Positions 52,647-61,703 of a stretch of DNA of 64,000 nt are shown here, piece after piece (the stretch's first letter is position 1; the number at the start of each line of letters is the position of its first letter). The notes beneath the pieces were generated by a model that saw only the letters and a list, made by a program, of their open reading frames with translations, had not been told where the DNA came from and did not search any database. Made by a program: the position numbers and the translations under genes. The DNA is from Flavivirga rizhaonensis (GTDB lineage: Bacteria; Bacteroidota; Bacteroidia; Flavobacteriales; Flavobacteriaceae), in the NCBI RefSeq assembly GCF_004791695.1, contig NZ_SRSO01000008.1, forward strand, positions 62,001-126,000. The letters are read 5' to 3'.

Positions 52647-53414
52647 ATGGAACATATAGAATTATTTTTCAAATCAATATTTATAGATAACATGGTATTT
52701 GCTACATTCTTAGGGATGTGTTCTTACCTGGCTGTATCTAAAAAAGTAAGTACAGCTGTTGGTCTTGGTGCCGCAGTAATATTTGTATTAGCTATTACAG
52801 TACCATTAAACTGGTTATTAGATCAGTATATTCTACAAGAAGGCGCTTTATCTTGGTTAGGTGAAGAATATGCATCTTACGATTTAAGTTTCTTATCATT
52901 CATCATGTTTATTGCAACTATTGCGACCATGGTACAATTAGTAGAAATTGTTGTAGAAAAGTTTTCACCATCATTATATAACTCATTAGGAATCTTTTTA
53001 CCGCTAATAGCAGTAAACTGTGCCATTTTAGGAGGTTCTTTATTTATGCAATCTCGTGAAATTCCCACATTAGGATTAGCAACAACTTATGGTGTTGGTT
53101 CTGGTATTGGATGGTTTTTAGCGATTTTAGCAATTGCAGCTATTCGTGAAAAAATTAGATATTCAAATGTACCACCAGCATTAAGAGGTTTAGGAATCAC
53201 ATTTATTATAACAGGTTTAATGGCAATTGGTTTTATGAGTTTTGGAGGTATGCTAACTGGAGGAGATGAAGCTTCTAAAGAAGAAAAAACAGCTTCTATA
53301 GAGAAACATGAAGATAATGAAAATGTCGCGTTGAGCACTTCGACTACGCTCAGTATAAACTCTGTCGAAACGTCTGAAGATAAAGTGATAGCTAACAACA
53401 TAAAAAGTAAATAA
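52647..53414 (+). CDS. nqrE: Na+-translocating NADH:quinone reductase subunit E, with repeat-derived tail
   Basis: The first 200 residues form the six-helix NqrE/RnfA core ([58 protein letters not shown]). The protein continues to 255 residues with a hydrophilic tail, against about 200 in Vibrio. Codons about 226-243 ([18 protein letters not shown]) are encoded by a dispersed intergenic-type repeat at 53324-53376. The reading frame stays open to a normal stop five bases before nqrF. The tail is probably tolerated rather than functional. Confidence 0.95.
   Translation: MEHIELFFKSIFIDNMVFATFLGMCSYLAVSKKVSTAVGLGAAVIFVLAITVPLNWLLDQYILQEGALSWLGEEYASYDLSFLSFIMFIATIATMVQLVEIVVEKFSPSLYNSLGIFLPLIAVNCAILGGSLFMQSREIPTLGLATTYGVGSGIGWFLAILAIAAIREKIRYSNVPPALRGLGITFIITGLMAIGFMSFGGMLTGGDEASKEEKTASIEKHEDNENVALSTSTTLSINSVETSEDKVIANNIKSK
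53324..53376. repeat. Dispersed repeat translated inside nqrE
   Basis: TGTCGCGTTGAGCACTTCG followed by ACTACGCTCAG and TGTCGAAACGTCT matches the pattern of a flavobacterial repeat built from GAGC...TTCGACT...GCTC palindromes. On the opposite strand it encodes the telltale peptide TERSRS. Here it lies wholly within the 3' coding part of nqrE. Confidence 0.75.
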
Positions 53415-53419
53415 GTAAG

Positions 53420-54727
53420 ATGATATTAGCAGCAGGTACATTAGGAACCATAGTAGCAACAGTAACAGCATTTTTAATCATTACGTTGTTGTTAGTCGCT
53501 TTACTACTATTTGTAAAACAAAAACTATCACCATCTGGTCCAGTAAAAATTACCATTAATGGTGAACGTGAAGTTGAAGTCGCTTCTGGAGATAGTTTAT
53601 TAACAACATTAGGAGCCCAAAAAATATTTTTACCATCTGCATGTGGTGGTGGTGGAACATGCATTCAATGTGAGTGTCACGTATTAGAAGGAGGAGGAGA
53701 AGCTTTACCAACAGAAACGCCACACTTTACACGTAAAGAATTACAACATGGTGCACGTTTAGCTTGTCAGGTTAAAGTAAAGCAAGACATGAATATTACC
53801 ATTCCAGAAGAAGTGTTTGGTATTAAAAAATGGGAAGCAACAGTTGTACGTAACTATAACGTAGCATCTTTTATTAAAGAGTTTGTTGTTGAAATTCCTG
53901 AAGATATGGGATATAAAGCAGGAGGGTATATTCAAATTGAAATCCCTGAATGCGAAATTAAGTATTCAGATATAGATATTACTGCGCACCCTGAAGAACA
54001 TGAAACGCCAGATAAGTTTCAAGCCGAGTGGGATAAATTTGGTCTTTGGCCGTTAGTAATGAAGAATACTGAAATAGTAGAAAGAGCTTATTCTATGGCC
54101 TCTTTCCCTGCTGAAGGACGTGAGATTATGTTGAATGTACGTATTGCTACACCACCATGGGATCGTGCTAAAAATGGATGGATGGATGTTAATCCTGGAG
54201 TAGCATCTTCTTATATATTTGCTCAAAAACCAGGTGATAAAGTAACCATTTCAGGACCTTACGGTGAATTCTTTATTAATGAATCTGAAAGTGAAATGCT
54301 TTACGTAGGAGGGGGTGCTGGTATGGCACCAATGCGTTCGCATTTATATCACTTATTCAAAACGTTAAGGACTGGAAGAAAAGTAACGTATTGGTATGGT
54401 GGACGATCTAAGCGTGAATTATTCTATTTAGAGCATTTCTATGAGTTAGAAAAAGAGTTCCCTAACTTTAGATTTTTCTTGGCATTATCTGAACCTTTAC
54501 CAGAAGATAACTGGAAAGTGAAAGAAAATATTGATGCACCAGGTGACGGTTTTGTCGGATTTATTCACAACTGTGTAATTGATAACTATTTAAGTTTACA
54601 CGAATCACCAGAAGATATCGAACTTTATTTCTGTGGACCACCATTAATGAATAAGGCGGTTCAAAAAATGGGAGAAGATTTTGGTATCCCAGATGAGCAT
54701 ATCAGATTTGATGACTTTGGAGGCTAG
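53420..54727 (+). CDS. nqrF: Na+-translocating NADH:quinone reductase subunit F
   Basis: NqrF takes electrons from NADH. The 435-residue protein has one N-terminal membrane helix, a 2Fe-2S ferredoxin domain (CGGGGTCIQCECHV ... ARLACQ), an FAD domain (ERAYSMASFPAEG) and an NADH domain (LYVGGGAGMAPMRSHLYHL). It ends with ELYFCGPPLMNKAVQKM. It is the last gene of the operon and is followed by a terminator. Confidence 0.97.
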   Translation: MILAAGTLGTIVATVTAFLIITLLLVALLLFVKQKLSPSGPVKITINGEREVEVASGDSLLTTLGAQKIFLPSACGGGGTCIQCECHVLEGGGEALPTETPHFTRKELQHGARLACQVKVKQDMNITIPEEVFGIKKWEATVVRNYNVASFIKEFVVEIPEDMGYKAGGYIQIEIPECEIKYSDIDITAHPEEHETPDKFQAEWDKFGLWPLVMKNTEIVERAYSMASFPAEGREIMLNVRIATPPWDRAKNGWMDVNPGVASSYIFAQKPGDKVTISGPYGEFFINESESEMLYVGGGAGMAPMRSHLYHLFKTLRTGRKVTYWYGGRSKRELFYLEHFYELEKEFPNFRFFLALSEPLPEDNWKVKENIDAPGDGFVGFIHNCVIDNYLSLHESPEDIELYFCGPPLMNKAVQKMGEDFGIPDEHIRFDDFGG

Positions 54728-54754
54728 AAAATAGTTGCCATTTAAATATAAAAT

Positions 54755-54784
54755 AAAACCCGACAGTCTGTTGGGTTTTTTCAT
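54755..54784 (+). terminator. rho-independent terminator of the nqr operon
   Basis: AAAACCC-G-ACA / TGT-T-GGGTTTT forms the hairpin, followed by T-rich sequence, 28 bases after the nqrF stop. Confidence 0.8.
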
Positions 54785-54808
54785 TTAAAAATATGAATGT
54801 AGGTCCCT

Positions 54809-55267
54809 CTAATTGAAAAAATCTAAGTCGTATTTCGGTTCTTCATTTTCAAACTCAAACAGTTTTGTATAATCCATGGCATTAGAAATATTGTCTAAAT
54901 GGCATAAAAACCTCACGACTTCGTTTAAACCATTAAATAAAATATCTTTATCAGTAGGGTTGTTAGGCTTCTTATTTTTATGATGTAGAGGTAAGGTATA
55001 ACCACAGGCTTTTAAAAAAATATTTTCAATTTTTAATAATTCTAAAGGCGTATAACCATTAAATCGTCTTTCAAGTGTTTCATGCACTTTGCCGATATAA
55101 TTCAATTTTAATGACCCATGTACATCGGAAAGGTATTTCCAACTATCAGTGTTGTCTAAAATATTGCCAACGGCACACTGCTTACAGCATTCCGGGTTTA
55201 ATTCATTATTATGAAATGCAGTATATAACTTTTTTAAGGCCTGTTCCAAACGTTCTGAAGTCTTCAT
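54809..55267 (-). CDS. Conserved Cys-containing hypothetical protein, convergent with nqrF
   Basis: From the ATG at 55267 (MKTSERLEQALKKLYTAF) the soluble product has 152 residues. An in-frame ATG at 55273 is possible too. The segment NPECCKQCAVGNILDN has three closely spaced Cys and looks like a metal or redox site, followed by ERRFNGYTPLELLKIENIFL and LPLHHKNKKPNNPTDKDILF, then another His/Cys pair. The sequence looks well constrained but I do not recognise a characterised family. It is convergent with the nqr operon, so a link to NQR is positional only. Confidence 0.75.
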   Translation of the reverse strand: MKTSERLEQALKKLYTAFHNNELNPECCKQCAVGNILDNTDSWKYLSDVHGSLKLNYIGKVHETLERRFNGYTPLELLKIENIFLKACGYTLPLHHKNKKPNNPTDKDILFNGLNEVVRFLCHLDNISNAMDYTKLFEFENEEPKYDLDFFN

Positions 55268-55379
55268 AAGCATGATTTTTAGATTAAATTACTAAAAAAT
55301 ATAAATTTAAACTGTTAAAATTACTCTTAAACTTTTATTAATAAGATACCAAGCCTTAATCATTAACGTTTAATGAAGC

Positions 55380-56255
55380 ATGAAAAGACTTTTAATTTCT
55401 ATTTTGACTCTAGCTGTAGTAGGCATTATCATTCTCCAACTAAGACGAGTTAAAAGTGCAGCTAAGAGTTTTGTGACTACATTAGAGACATCTGGCTTTA
55501 GTTTATTAAATAAAGATAGTCTCACAATAAGATCCAGAGTTAATGCTCCCGATGGTTATAAACGCGTACAGTACCCAGAAGGTTCTTTTCAAGACTATTT
55601 ACGTAACTATAAATTAAAAACGTTTGGAGCTAAGGTTATTAATTATAATGGCTCTGAATATTATTGGCAAGGTGGTCATGTTGGTATATTAAATATTCAG
55701 GTGCCTAAAAATGGATTACAACAATGTGCTGATGCTTTAATTAGAGTAAGAAGCGAGTTTCTATGGGATAATAATAGAAAAAAGGACATTGGGTTTAATT
55801 TTACGAGTGGTCATTACTGTTCTTGGCTAAAATATGCAGAAGGCTACAGACCGAAAATTAATGGTAACCGAGTAACATTTCATAAATCGGCTTCAAAAAA
55901 TCATTCTAAAGAGAATTTTTATAAGTATTTAAATTTAATTTACATGTATTCTGGTACACTTTCATTGTATAACGAATTGCCAAAAATTGAGGATACTAAA
56001 GACCTAAAAATTGGAGACATGCTCATTAGAGGAGGCTCACCAGGGCATATTGTTATGATATGTGATGAAGTTATAAACAGTAAAGGAGAGAAATTGTATT
56101 TATTATTTCAAGGAAATACCCCGGCACAAAGTGTTCATTTGGTTAAGAATTTAGAGGATTCAGATATCTCACCCTGGTATGAGCTTAAAAAAGATGCAGT
56201 GATTCCTGTTTCAAATTATACATTTATGAGTTCTAAATTTGTTCGGTTTAAATAA
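55380..56255 (+). CDS. DUF4846-type envelope protein
   Basis: The 291-residue protein has an N-terminal membrane segment (LISILTLAVVGIIILQL), then a DUF4846 domain: TIRSRVNAPDGYKRVQYPEG, FQDYLRNYKLKTFG, NIQVPKNGLQQCADALIRVR and IGDMLIRGGSPGHIVMICDE with LLFQGNTPAQSVHLV. The last segments suggest a compact enzyme-like fold with a conserved His. The role is unknown; an envelope location is likely. It is monocistronic with a bidirectional terminator. Confidence 0.85.
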   Translation: MKRLLISILTLAVVGIIILQLRRVKSAAKSFVTTLETSGFSLLNKDSLTIRSRVNAPDGYKRVQYPEGSFQDYLRNYKLKTFGAKVINYNGSEYYWQGGHVGILNIQVPKNGLQQCADALIRVRSEFLWDNNRKKDIGFNFTSGHYCSWLKYAEGYRPKINGNRVTFHKSASKNHSKENFYKYLNLIYMYSGTLSLYNELPKIEDTKDLKIGDMLIRGGSPGHIVMICDEVINSKGEKLYLLFQGNTPAQSVHLVKNLEDSDISPWYELKKDAVIPVSNYTFMSSKFVRFK

Positions 56256-56289
56256 TTTCACTTTTAAGAAATCTGATTATTAAAAGCAC

Positions 56290-56325
56290 AAAAAAGCTTT
56301 ACTGGGTTAGAGTAAAGCTTTTTTT
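56290..56325. terminator. Bidirectional terminator between DUF4846 and lipoprotein genes
   Basis: An AAAAAGCTTTACT/AGTAAAGCTTTTT stem with a short loop has T-runs on both strands and lies between convergent genes. Confidence 0.85.
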
Positions 56326-56368
56326 ATATATTAAATACCTAATTAAAAAGTATTAAGCATTATAATGA

Positions 56369-57115
56369 TTAATCATCTAAATCAGATTTGTTATAAACCC
56401 AACCAGGTAATGCAGAACTATCAAAGTTAGGCTTTCTTGTAGTATTTACATTTTCAAAACAAGAAGCATAAACTAATGATTTTACACTTAAAATATCATA
56501 CACTTTATCATGTTGTTCTTTTGTGAAAGTTCCAAATACAAGATTAGGGTCAACAAATTTATATGCACCGTCTTCAAGAATAAAAGCAAACATAGTTTTT
56601 ACATCGCTTTCATAAAAATCAGTGTTTTTATCGTAGTCAGATTCATTATCAATGTAACTTTTTCCAGCTACTAAAAGATATTCATTTCCTGATTTTACAT
56701 TCTTAACGGCAACGGTACCTCTAAACAATAGATGGTAATCATCGTTGTATAAGCCTGGCTTTCCTTTTAAATTGTATTTGTTTCCATTATACACTTTTTC
56801 AAAATAAGGAGTACTAAGACGCTCTAATTTACTAGAATGTACATGTTTTAAAAATTCTTCTTTTGTTTTAAAGTAAGAAGGTAAATTTTCGGCACAGTAG
56901 CCAGGGTACCATTTTGGAGTGTATTCAGTATGTAACAACTCATGGCTTCCTTTTTTAAAGATTACTGGACGTTCATAAACTCTTGGATTATAAAAGTTAT
57001 AATTTCCAATTTGAAACAGTTCACAGTTATCTGTATTGGCATTTTCTTTTACACTTGTTTTACAAGAAATAATAAAACAAAAAAGCATTAGGGTTTTTAA
57101 TATTGTTTTATTCAT
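56369..57115 (-). CDS. Uncharacterised lipoprotein
   Basis: The 248-residue product has a lipoprotein signal with Cys18 (FCFIISCKTS). The mature part is rich in Tyr and Asn and includes FYNPRVYERPVIFKKGSHEL, LKGKPGLYNDDYHLLFRGT and DVKTMFAFILEDGAYKFVDP. I recognise no domain. It would lie in the envelope. It is a single gene with a 396-base AT-rich gap upstream. Confidence 0.7.
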   Translation of the reverse strand: MNKTILKTLMLFCFIISCKTSVKENANTDNCELFQIGNYNFYNPRVYERPVIFKKGSHELLHTEYTPKWYPGYCAENLPSYFKTKEEFLKHVHSSKLERLSTPYFEKVYNGNKYNLKGKPGLYNDDYHLLFRGTVAVKNVKSGNEYLLVAGKSYIDNESDYDKNTDFYESDVKTMFAFILEDGAYKFVDPNLVFGTFTKEQHDKVYDILSVKSLVYASCFENVNTTRKPNFDSSALPGWVYNKSDLDD

Positions 57116-57511
57116 AATTAAAAGTATTGTTGTAAAACTTAAAATTGGTGATTTTAGGTTTTACATGGTTAAATTCATTAAAAGAATAAACTCAACATTT
57201 ATTCTATTTTGGGTTCGTTAGTGTGCTATTAAAGTCTATAAATTAAAGTCGATTTAACTGTCCCCTAATTCATTTTTTTCAATAACGGGGTAAATATAAA
57301 TTTATTTTTAAATAAAGCAGATAAAAAGCATAAATAATCGACAAAATGCTTATTTTTTGTTGAAAAATCTTAAATTTATTTTAATTTGTATGTTTAATAT
57401 TACCTATTTTTTTATTTTTTTGAAAGGAAAGTATGGTTTATTGATAACAGAGGTTAAGATTAATTGCAATATATTTTATAAGAAGTTTCAATTTGGCATA
57501 GGTGTTTTTTA
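57116..57511. other. AT-rich non-coding gap
   Basis: I see no supportable gene, repeat or RNA here. It includes the upstream region of the lipoprotein and the downstream region of the DASS carrier, without a clear hairpin terminator for the latter. Confidence 0.5.
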
Positions 57512-58951
57512 TTAAAATACTAAAGGTAAAAGAAACTTGAATAATAAAATAAGCAATATTATAGCAATGATATTAATTACTATACCTACACGAGCCATTT
57601 GATTAACCTTTATGAAACCGCTAGCAAAAACTATAGCATTGGGAGGTGTTGCCATAGGAAGCATAAAAGCACAGCTACTAGCTATGGTTACAGGAATTAG
57701 TAAGTACAGTAGAGGAATTTCTAAACCAATAGCTATACCAGCTACAACAGGAGCTAAAACCGCTACAAGAGCTACATTACTCATTAGTTCTGTCATAAAA
57801 AGCATTAATATAATTAATAAGGAAGTCATGAGTAGAATACTAATATTACTGCTTGAAATAGCTGTAGCGACCAGATTAACTATACCACTAGAAGACATAC
57901 CTTTAGCCAAAGCCAAACCGCCGCCGAATAAAATTAGAATACCCCACGCTAGTTTTTGAGTATCGCTCCATACTAAAATAAAATCACCAGTCCTTAAATT
58001 GAAGGGAATAGCAAAAAGAGCTATGGCTCCAAAAACACTAATCATGGTATCTGATAAGGCTAGCCCAGGAATTAATGAATTGATAAGGCTCCTGAATATC
58101 CAAAGAAAAACAACGATTGCAAAAATAATAAGTACATGTTTTTCTTTAGACGATGTTTTACCTAGTTTTTGAAGTTCTGTATTTATGACTTCTTTTGAGG
58201 CATTGAATACAAGACCTGTATTTGGAAACATCCATTTTACAAGTGTAAAGTAGATAATGGTAATTAAGATAATTGAAAAGGGAAAGCCAATAAGCATCCA
58301 TTTGAAAAAGGAAATTTCGATGTTATATTCATTTTCCAATAAACCTATTAAAACTGAATTAGGAGGCGTACCGATGATTGTTGCAATACCTCCAGCGTTT
58401 GCCGAAAAAGCAATCCCCAGCATAATACTAAGAGCAAAATTCTGATCTTTTTTGGTGAAACCATCAGTATCATCAATTAATAGTTTTATAACAGACATTG
58501 CAATTGGTAACATCACTACAGTACTGGCTGTATTACTTATCCACATACTCATAAAAGCAGTAGCGATCATAAAACCAAGAATAACTTTATTAGGTGTTGT
58601 TCCTGTTTTTTTTATAATACTTAAAGCTATTCTTTTATGTAGATTTACTTTCTCTAATGCTAATGCCAGCACAAAACCGCCAAAAAACAAAAAGACTATA
58701 GGACTTCCATAGTTAGAACCAACCTCTCCCATAGGCATTACTTTAAATAAAGGAAATAGTAATAAGGGTATAAGCGAAGTCACGGAAATAGAAACAGCTT
58801 CGGTTATCCACCAGCATACCATCCACAAAGCGGTGGCAATTACAATATCTGCCTTTTCAGAAACAATCTCAAAAGGTAAAACTTGCAAAATAATGAAAAA
58901 AACAGGGCCTAATATTAATCCGATTTTTTTAGAAACAGGGTGTTTACTCAT
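57512..58951 (-). CDS. DASS/SLC13-family sodium:anion symporter
   Basis: The 479-residue protein has about eleven to twelve membrane segments. It has the DASS signatures MVCWWITEAVSISVTSLIPL, the SNT motif MWISNTASTVVMLPI and, in the second repeat, TELMSNVALVAVLAPVVAG with CAFMLPMATPPNAIVFASG. It imports a di- or tricarboxylate (succinate, citrate-like) or sulfate with Na+; the substrate cannot be fixed from sequence. It fits the Na+-based economy set by NQR. Confidence 0.92.
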   Translation of the reverse strand: MSKHPVSKKIGLILGPVFFIILQVLPFEIVSEKADIVIATALWMVCWWITEAVSISVTSLIPLLLFPLFKVMPMGEVGSNYGSPIVFLFFGGFVLALALEKVNLHKRIALSIIKKTGTTPNKVILGFMIATAFMSMWISNTASTVVMLPIAMSVIKLLIDDTDGFTKKDQNFALSIMLGIAFSANAGGIATIIGTPPNSVLIGLLENEYNIEISFFKWMLIGFPFSIILITIIYFTLVKWMFPNTGLVFNASKEVINTELQKLGKTSSKEKHVLIIFAIVVFLWIFRSLINSLIPGLALSDTMISVFGAIALFAIPFNLRTGDFILVWSDTQKLAWGILILFGGGLALAKGMSSSGIVNLVATAISSSNISILLMTSLLIILMLFMTELMSNVALVAVLAPVVAGIAIGLEIPLLYLLIPVTIASSCAFMLPMATPPNAIVFASGFIKVNQMARVGIVINIIAIILLILLFKFLLPLVF

Positions 58952-59020
58952 CTAGAATATTATGTGTATAAAACTAATTTATAATTTTTAAATTTAAACA
59001 TTTTTTAAATCTGGTGTTAG

Positions 59021-59049
59021 TTGAATATGAATATTAAATATTAATTTTG
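59021..59049 (+). promoter_or_regulatory. Promoter giving a leaderless transcript for the apbE operon
   Basis: TTG (59021-59023), an 18-base spacer and TAATTTTG (59042-59049) match the consensus. The ATG at 59054 is four bases after the -7 box, so transcription should start at or near the start codon. Confidence 0.6.
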
Positions 59050-59053
59050 TATT

Positions 59054-59431
59054 ATGAGTAAACCACTTACAGAACAAGAACTACATAATTTAGCTATGAA
59101 TTATGTTGGGAAAGATTTAGAAGAACGAGGTTTCGAATTCATAGCTGTAAATAGTAAACTTAAAAAGCATCCGCAGTTTGTTTGTATCGATAAGAATAAG
59201 CAATACTATTTTGTAATTGTAAGAGCAGTAATATTGCCGGACAACCCTAATAATTATGATGTTGTTTGGATGGAATCATTTAAAAAACATGCTCGGGAAA
59301 AGGATGCAAAGGTTCTATATGCTGGTGTTGGGTTAGGTAATATGGATAAAAAAACAGGACCTATTTTTTTAAATGAGGAATACCTTTTAGAATATAACGG
59401 GATACAGGTTTTAGAAACGAATTTTAACTAA
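59054..59431 (+). CDS. Conserved hypothetical protein in an operon with apbE
   Basis: The 125-residue soluble protein has no signal peptide. LTEQELHNLAMNYVGKDLEE and VNSKLKKHPQFVCIDKNKQY lead into YYFVIVRAVILPDNPNNYD and VLYAGVGLGNMDKK. The alternation of strands and helices suggests a small alpha/beta, perhaps restriction-endonuclease-like, fold, but I see no complete catalytic set. apbE starts at the next base after its stop, so the two are coupled. A link to flavinylation is inferred from position. Confidence 0.75.
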   Translation: MSKPLTEQELHNLAMNYVGKDLEERGFEFIAVNSKLKKHPQFVCIDKNKQYYFVIVRAVILPDNPNNYDVVWMESFKKHAREKDAKVLYAGVGLGNMDKKTGPIFLNEEYLLEYNGIQVLETNFN

Positions 59432-60406
59432 ATGAAGCAGGTTACATTACTATTAGCCCTTTTATTATTGATTTCTTGTAAAAAAGAACTAAAAAACACG
59501 AAGCTTTCCGGAACCGTTTTTGGAACATTTTATGAAGTAACATATAGCTCAGAAGTAAATTATGAAAAACAAATTGATAGTTTATTTTATGTGATTAATA
59601 AATCAATGTCAACCTACCAAACGAATTCAGATATCTCTAAGTTGAATAGAAACGAAACAGTTAAAATTGATACACATTTTAGAAAAGTATACGAAGTTTC
59701 AAAAATAATTTATAAAGAAACAAAAGGGGCTTTCGATCCTACCATTGGTGCCATTGTAAATGCCTGGGACTTTGGACCTGAAGGTAAAATTGTAAACTTA
59801 GATAGTTTAAAAATTGATAGTTTGATGTTAACTGTGGGTTTCAATAAGGTTCTCAGAACTGATAATACTATTACAAAGCCAAAAGGGACCTTTTTAGATT
59901 TTAACGCCATAGCAAAAGGGTATGCAGTAGATGTTATAGCAGAATTTTTAGATAAGAAAGGCGCTCATAATTACATCATTAATATAGGAGGAGAGCTGCA
60001 TGCTAAAGGCATTAATATAGAAAAAAATAGTGGTTGGAGGGTTGGTGTCGAGAATCCTAATTTTGATGGTACTCAATCGCTTTCCAGAGTTCTTGTTTTA
60101 ACTAATGAAGCGATGGCAACTTCGGGAACCTACAGGAAATTCAAAATAGATAAAGACGGCAATCGGTATGCTCATATTATTGATACAAAAACAGGGTATC
60201 CAAGTAAAACAAATTTACTAAGCATTTCTGTAATTGCTGAGGATTGTATGATTGCTGATGCCTATGCAACGGCGTTTAAAACCATGGGGATTGAAAAAGT
60301 GAAAGTTTTTTTAAAATCACACCCCGAACTTAAGGTTTTTTTGATTTTTGAAAATGATAAAAAAGAACTGGAAACTTTGTCTTTGAATGGGTTTACTGAA
60401 CAGTAA
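59432..60406 (+). CDS. apbE: FAD:protein FMN transferase (ApbE), lipoprotein
   Basis: ApbE transfers FMN from FAD to a Thr of target proteins, such as NqrB and NqrC, with Mg2+. The 324-residue protein has a lipoprotein signal with Cys16 (LLISCKK), fitting action outside the cytoplasm. It has MSTYQTNSDISKLNR, GAFDPTIGAIVNAWDFGP, FNAIAKGYAVDVIAEFL, NIGGELHAKG, the metal-ligand region RYAHIIDTKTGYPS and IADAYATAFKTMG. The nqr operon ends about 4.7 kb upstream. It is the second gene of a two-gene operon. Confidence 0.96.
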   Translation: MKQVTLLLALLLLISCKKELKNTKLSGTVFGTFYEVTYSSEVNYEKQIDSLFYVINKSMSTYQTNSDISKLNRNETVKIDTHFRKVYEVSKIIYKETKGAFDPTIGAIVNAWDFGPEGKIVNLDSLKIDSLMLTVGFNKVLRTDNTITKPKGTFLDFNAIAKGYAVDVIAEFLDKKGAHNYIINIGGELHAKGINIEKNSGWRVGVENPNFDGTQSLSRVLVLTNEAMATSGTYRKFKIDKDGNRYAHIIDTKTGYPSKTNLLSISVIAEDCMIADAYATAFKTMGIEKVKVFLKSHPELKVFLIFENDKKELETLSLNGFTEQ

Positions 60407-60425
60407 CTTATAAAGTAAGTGTGTT

Positions 60426-60794
60426 TTATAAAACGTTAATTAGTAAAAGCAACCAGCCAATGGCTAAAAGTAAGCCTCCTATTGGAGTAATAGGACCTAA
60501 AAACCGAAACTTTTCCCCTTTAGCATCTGATAATGCTAACCCATAAATACTAAAAGAGAATAATATAACCCCTAAGGTAAAGCACCAATAGGCTGCAGAG
60601 GTTATGTTGTTAGAATTTAGACCTATAGTTAATAATACAATAGCATGATACATTTGGTATTTTACACCAACTTCAAAACTATGTAACTGTTCGGCAGATA
60701 AAATTTTCTTTAATGCATGAGCTCCAAAAGCTCCAAAAATCACAGATAACATACCAAATAAAGCACCTGTAGCAATTATAATTTGTTGTGTCAT
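60426..60794 (-). CDS. DUF423 (YgdD-like) membrane protein
   Basis: The 122-residue protein has four membrane segments and the DUF423 signatures GALFGMLSVIFGAFGAHALK, FEVGVKYQMYHAIVLL and FSFSIYGLALSDAKGEKF, with GPITPIGGLLLAIGWLLL. The function of the family is unknown. It lies 25 bases downstream of the methyltransferase gene in the same direction, so they may form an operon. Confidence 0.92.
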   Translation of the reverse strand: MTQQIIIATGALFGMLSVIFGAFGAHALKKILSAEQLHSFEVGVKYQMYHAIVLLTIGLNSNNITSAAYWCFTLGVILFSFSIYGLALSDAKGEKFRFLGPITPIGGLLLAIGWLLLLINVL

Positions 60795-60819
60795 GAAGAA
60801 TAGATTTAATAAATTATTT

Positions 60820-61653
60820 TTATTTATAAACTACGGGAATAATTTCACCTTTTGCTAAGCAATACTTTTCAATAGCTTTTTTTGAAAGGTTAGCTGTGTA
60901 ATCCACTTCATCGACTTTAAAACCAATACTACGGAGTTTATCAAAATAATCACGTCCATAAACGCGTACATGGTCATATTGTCCAAATATTTTGGCACGC
61001 TCTTTTTTATCCGTTATAGTATTATCTTCAAAAGTTTGTTCTCTTGCTAAGTCTTGCGGGATTTGAAAAATACCCATCCCCCCAACCTTTAAAACCCGAT
61101 ACAGTTCTTGCATGGCTTTGGTATCGTCTGGAATATGTTCTAAAACGTGATTGCAAAAAATAATGTCAAATGCATCATCTTTAAATGGGAGGTTACAAAT
61201 GTCGGCTTTTACATCGGCTAAAGGAGAACTCAAATCGGTTGTCACGTAATCAAGATTTTTCATCTTTCTAAAGCGTTTGTAAAATGCTTGTTCTGGGGCA
61301 AAATGCAATACCTTTAATGCCGAACTTGTTTCAGTAGCTCTTAAAATAATTCTTTTCGATTCTTTTTTTGAAGAACCTGAAATAGGTTCAGGTTGAAAGA
61401 AATCAGTTTCGTTTTTTAAATATAACCATAGCAATCTATGACGTTCTAAAGAAAGCGTAGAAGGGGAGAGTACATTGTTACGTTGCTTGCCATAACCATA
61501 TGGTAAAAAACTTTTAAAGCTTCTGCCATCTATAGGATCGGTATAGGTATCACCTTTTAGTAAGAATGCCAAAACAGGACGCACCAAATAACTTAACCTG
61601 ATAAGTAAAGGTCTTGGGGTAAAATTTAGTATGAATTTAAAGAGTTTTTTCAA
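60820..61653 (-). CDS. Class I SAM-dependent methyltransferase
   Basis: The 277-residue protein has a basic N-terminal part (FKFILNFTPRPLLIRLSYLV) and then a Methyltransf_11 domain. Visible are LKVLHFAPEQAFYKRFRKM (motif I region), YVTTDLSSPLADVKADICNL, FDIIFCNHVLEHIPDDTKAM and LYRVLKVGGMGIFQIP. The substrate is unknown; relatives modify sugars or small molecules. A GxxExxY cassette lies directly upstream. Confidence 0.87.
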   Translation of the reverse strand: MKKLFKFILNFTPRPLLIRLSYLVRPVLAFLLKGDTYTDPIDGRSFKSFLPYGYGKQRNNVLSPSTLSLERHRLLWLYLKNETDFFQPEPISGSSKKESKRIILRATETSSALKVLHFAPEQAFYKRFRKMKNLDYVTTDLSSPLADVKADICNLPFKDDAFDIIFCNHVLEHIPDDTKAMQELYRVLKVGGMGIFQIPQDLAREQTFEDNTITDKKERAKIFGQYDHVRVYGRDYFDKLRSIGFKVDEVDYTANLSKKAIEKYCLAKGEIIPVVYK

Positions 61654-61673
61654 GTTGTTACGCCGAGTTATTT

Positions 61674-61702
61674 GACACGAATCTCACTAATTTTCACGAA
61701 TC
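61674..61702. repeat. Left inverted repeat of the GxxExxY cassette
   Basis: GACACGAATCTCACTAATTT and then TCACGAATC. It matches the reverse complement of 62118-62144 at about 25 of 29 positions and ends two bases before the GxxExxY stop codon. Confidence 0.75.
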
Positions 61703-61703
61703 A

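Noticed and set aside
53253-53471. Minus-strand reading frame containing TERSRS across the nqrE end
   Set aside because: It is a shadow of nqrE/nqrF. The peptide TERSRS is the typical false translation of the dispersed repeat at 53324-53376.
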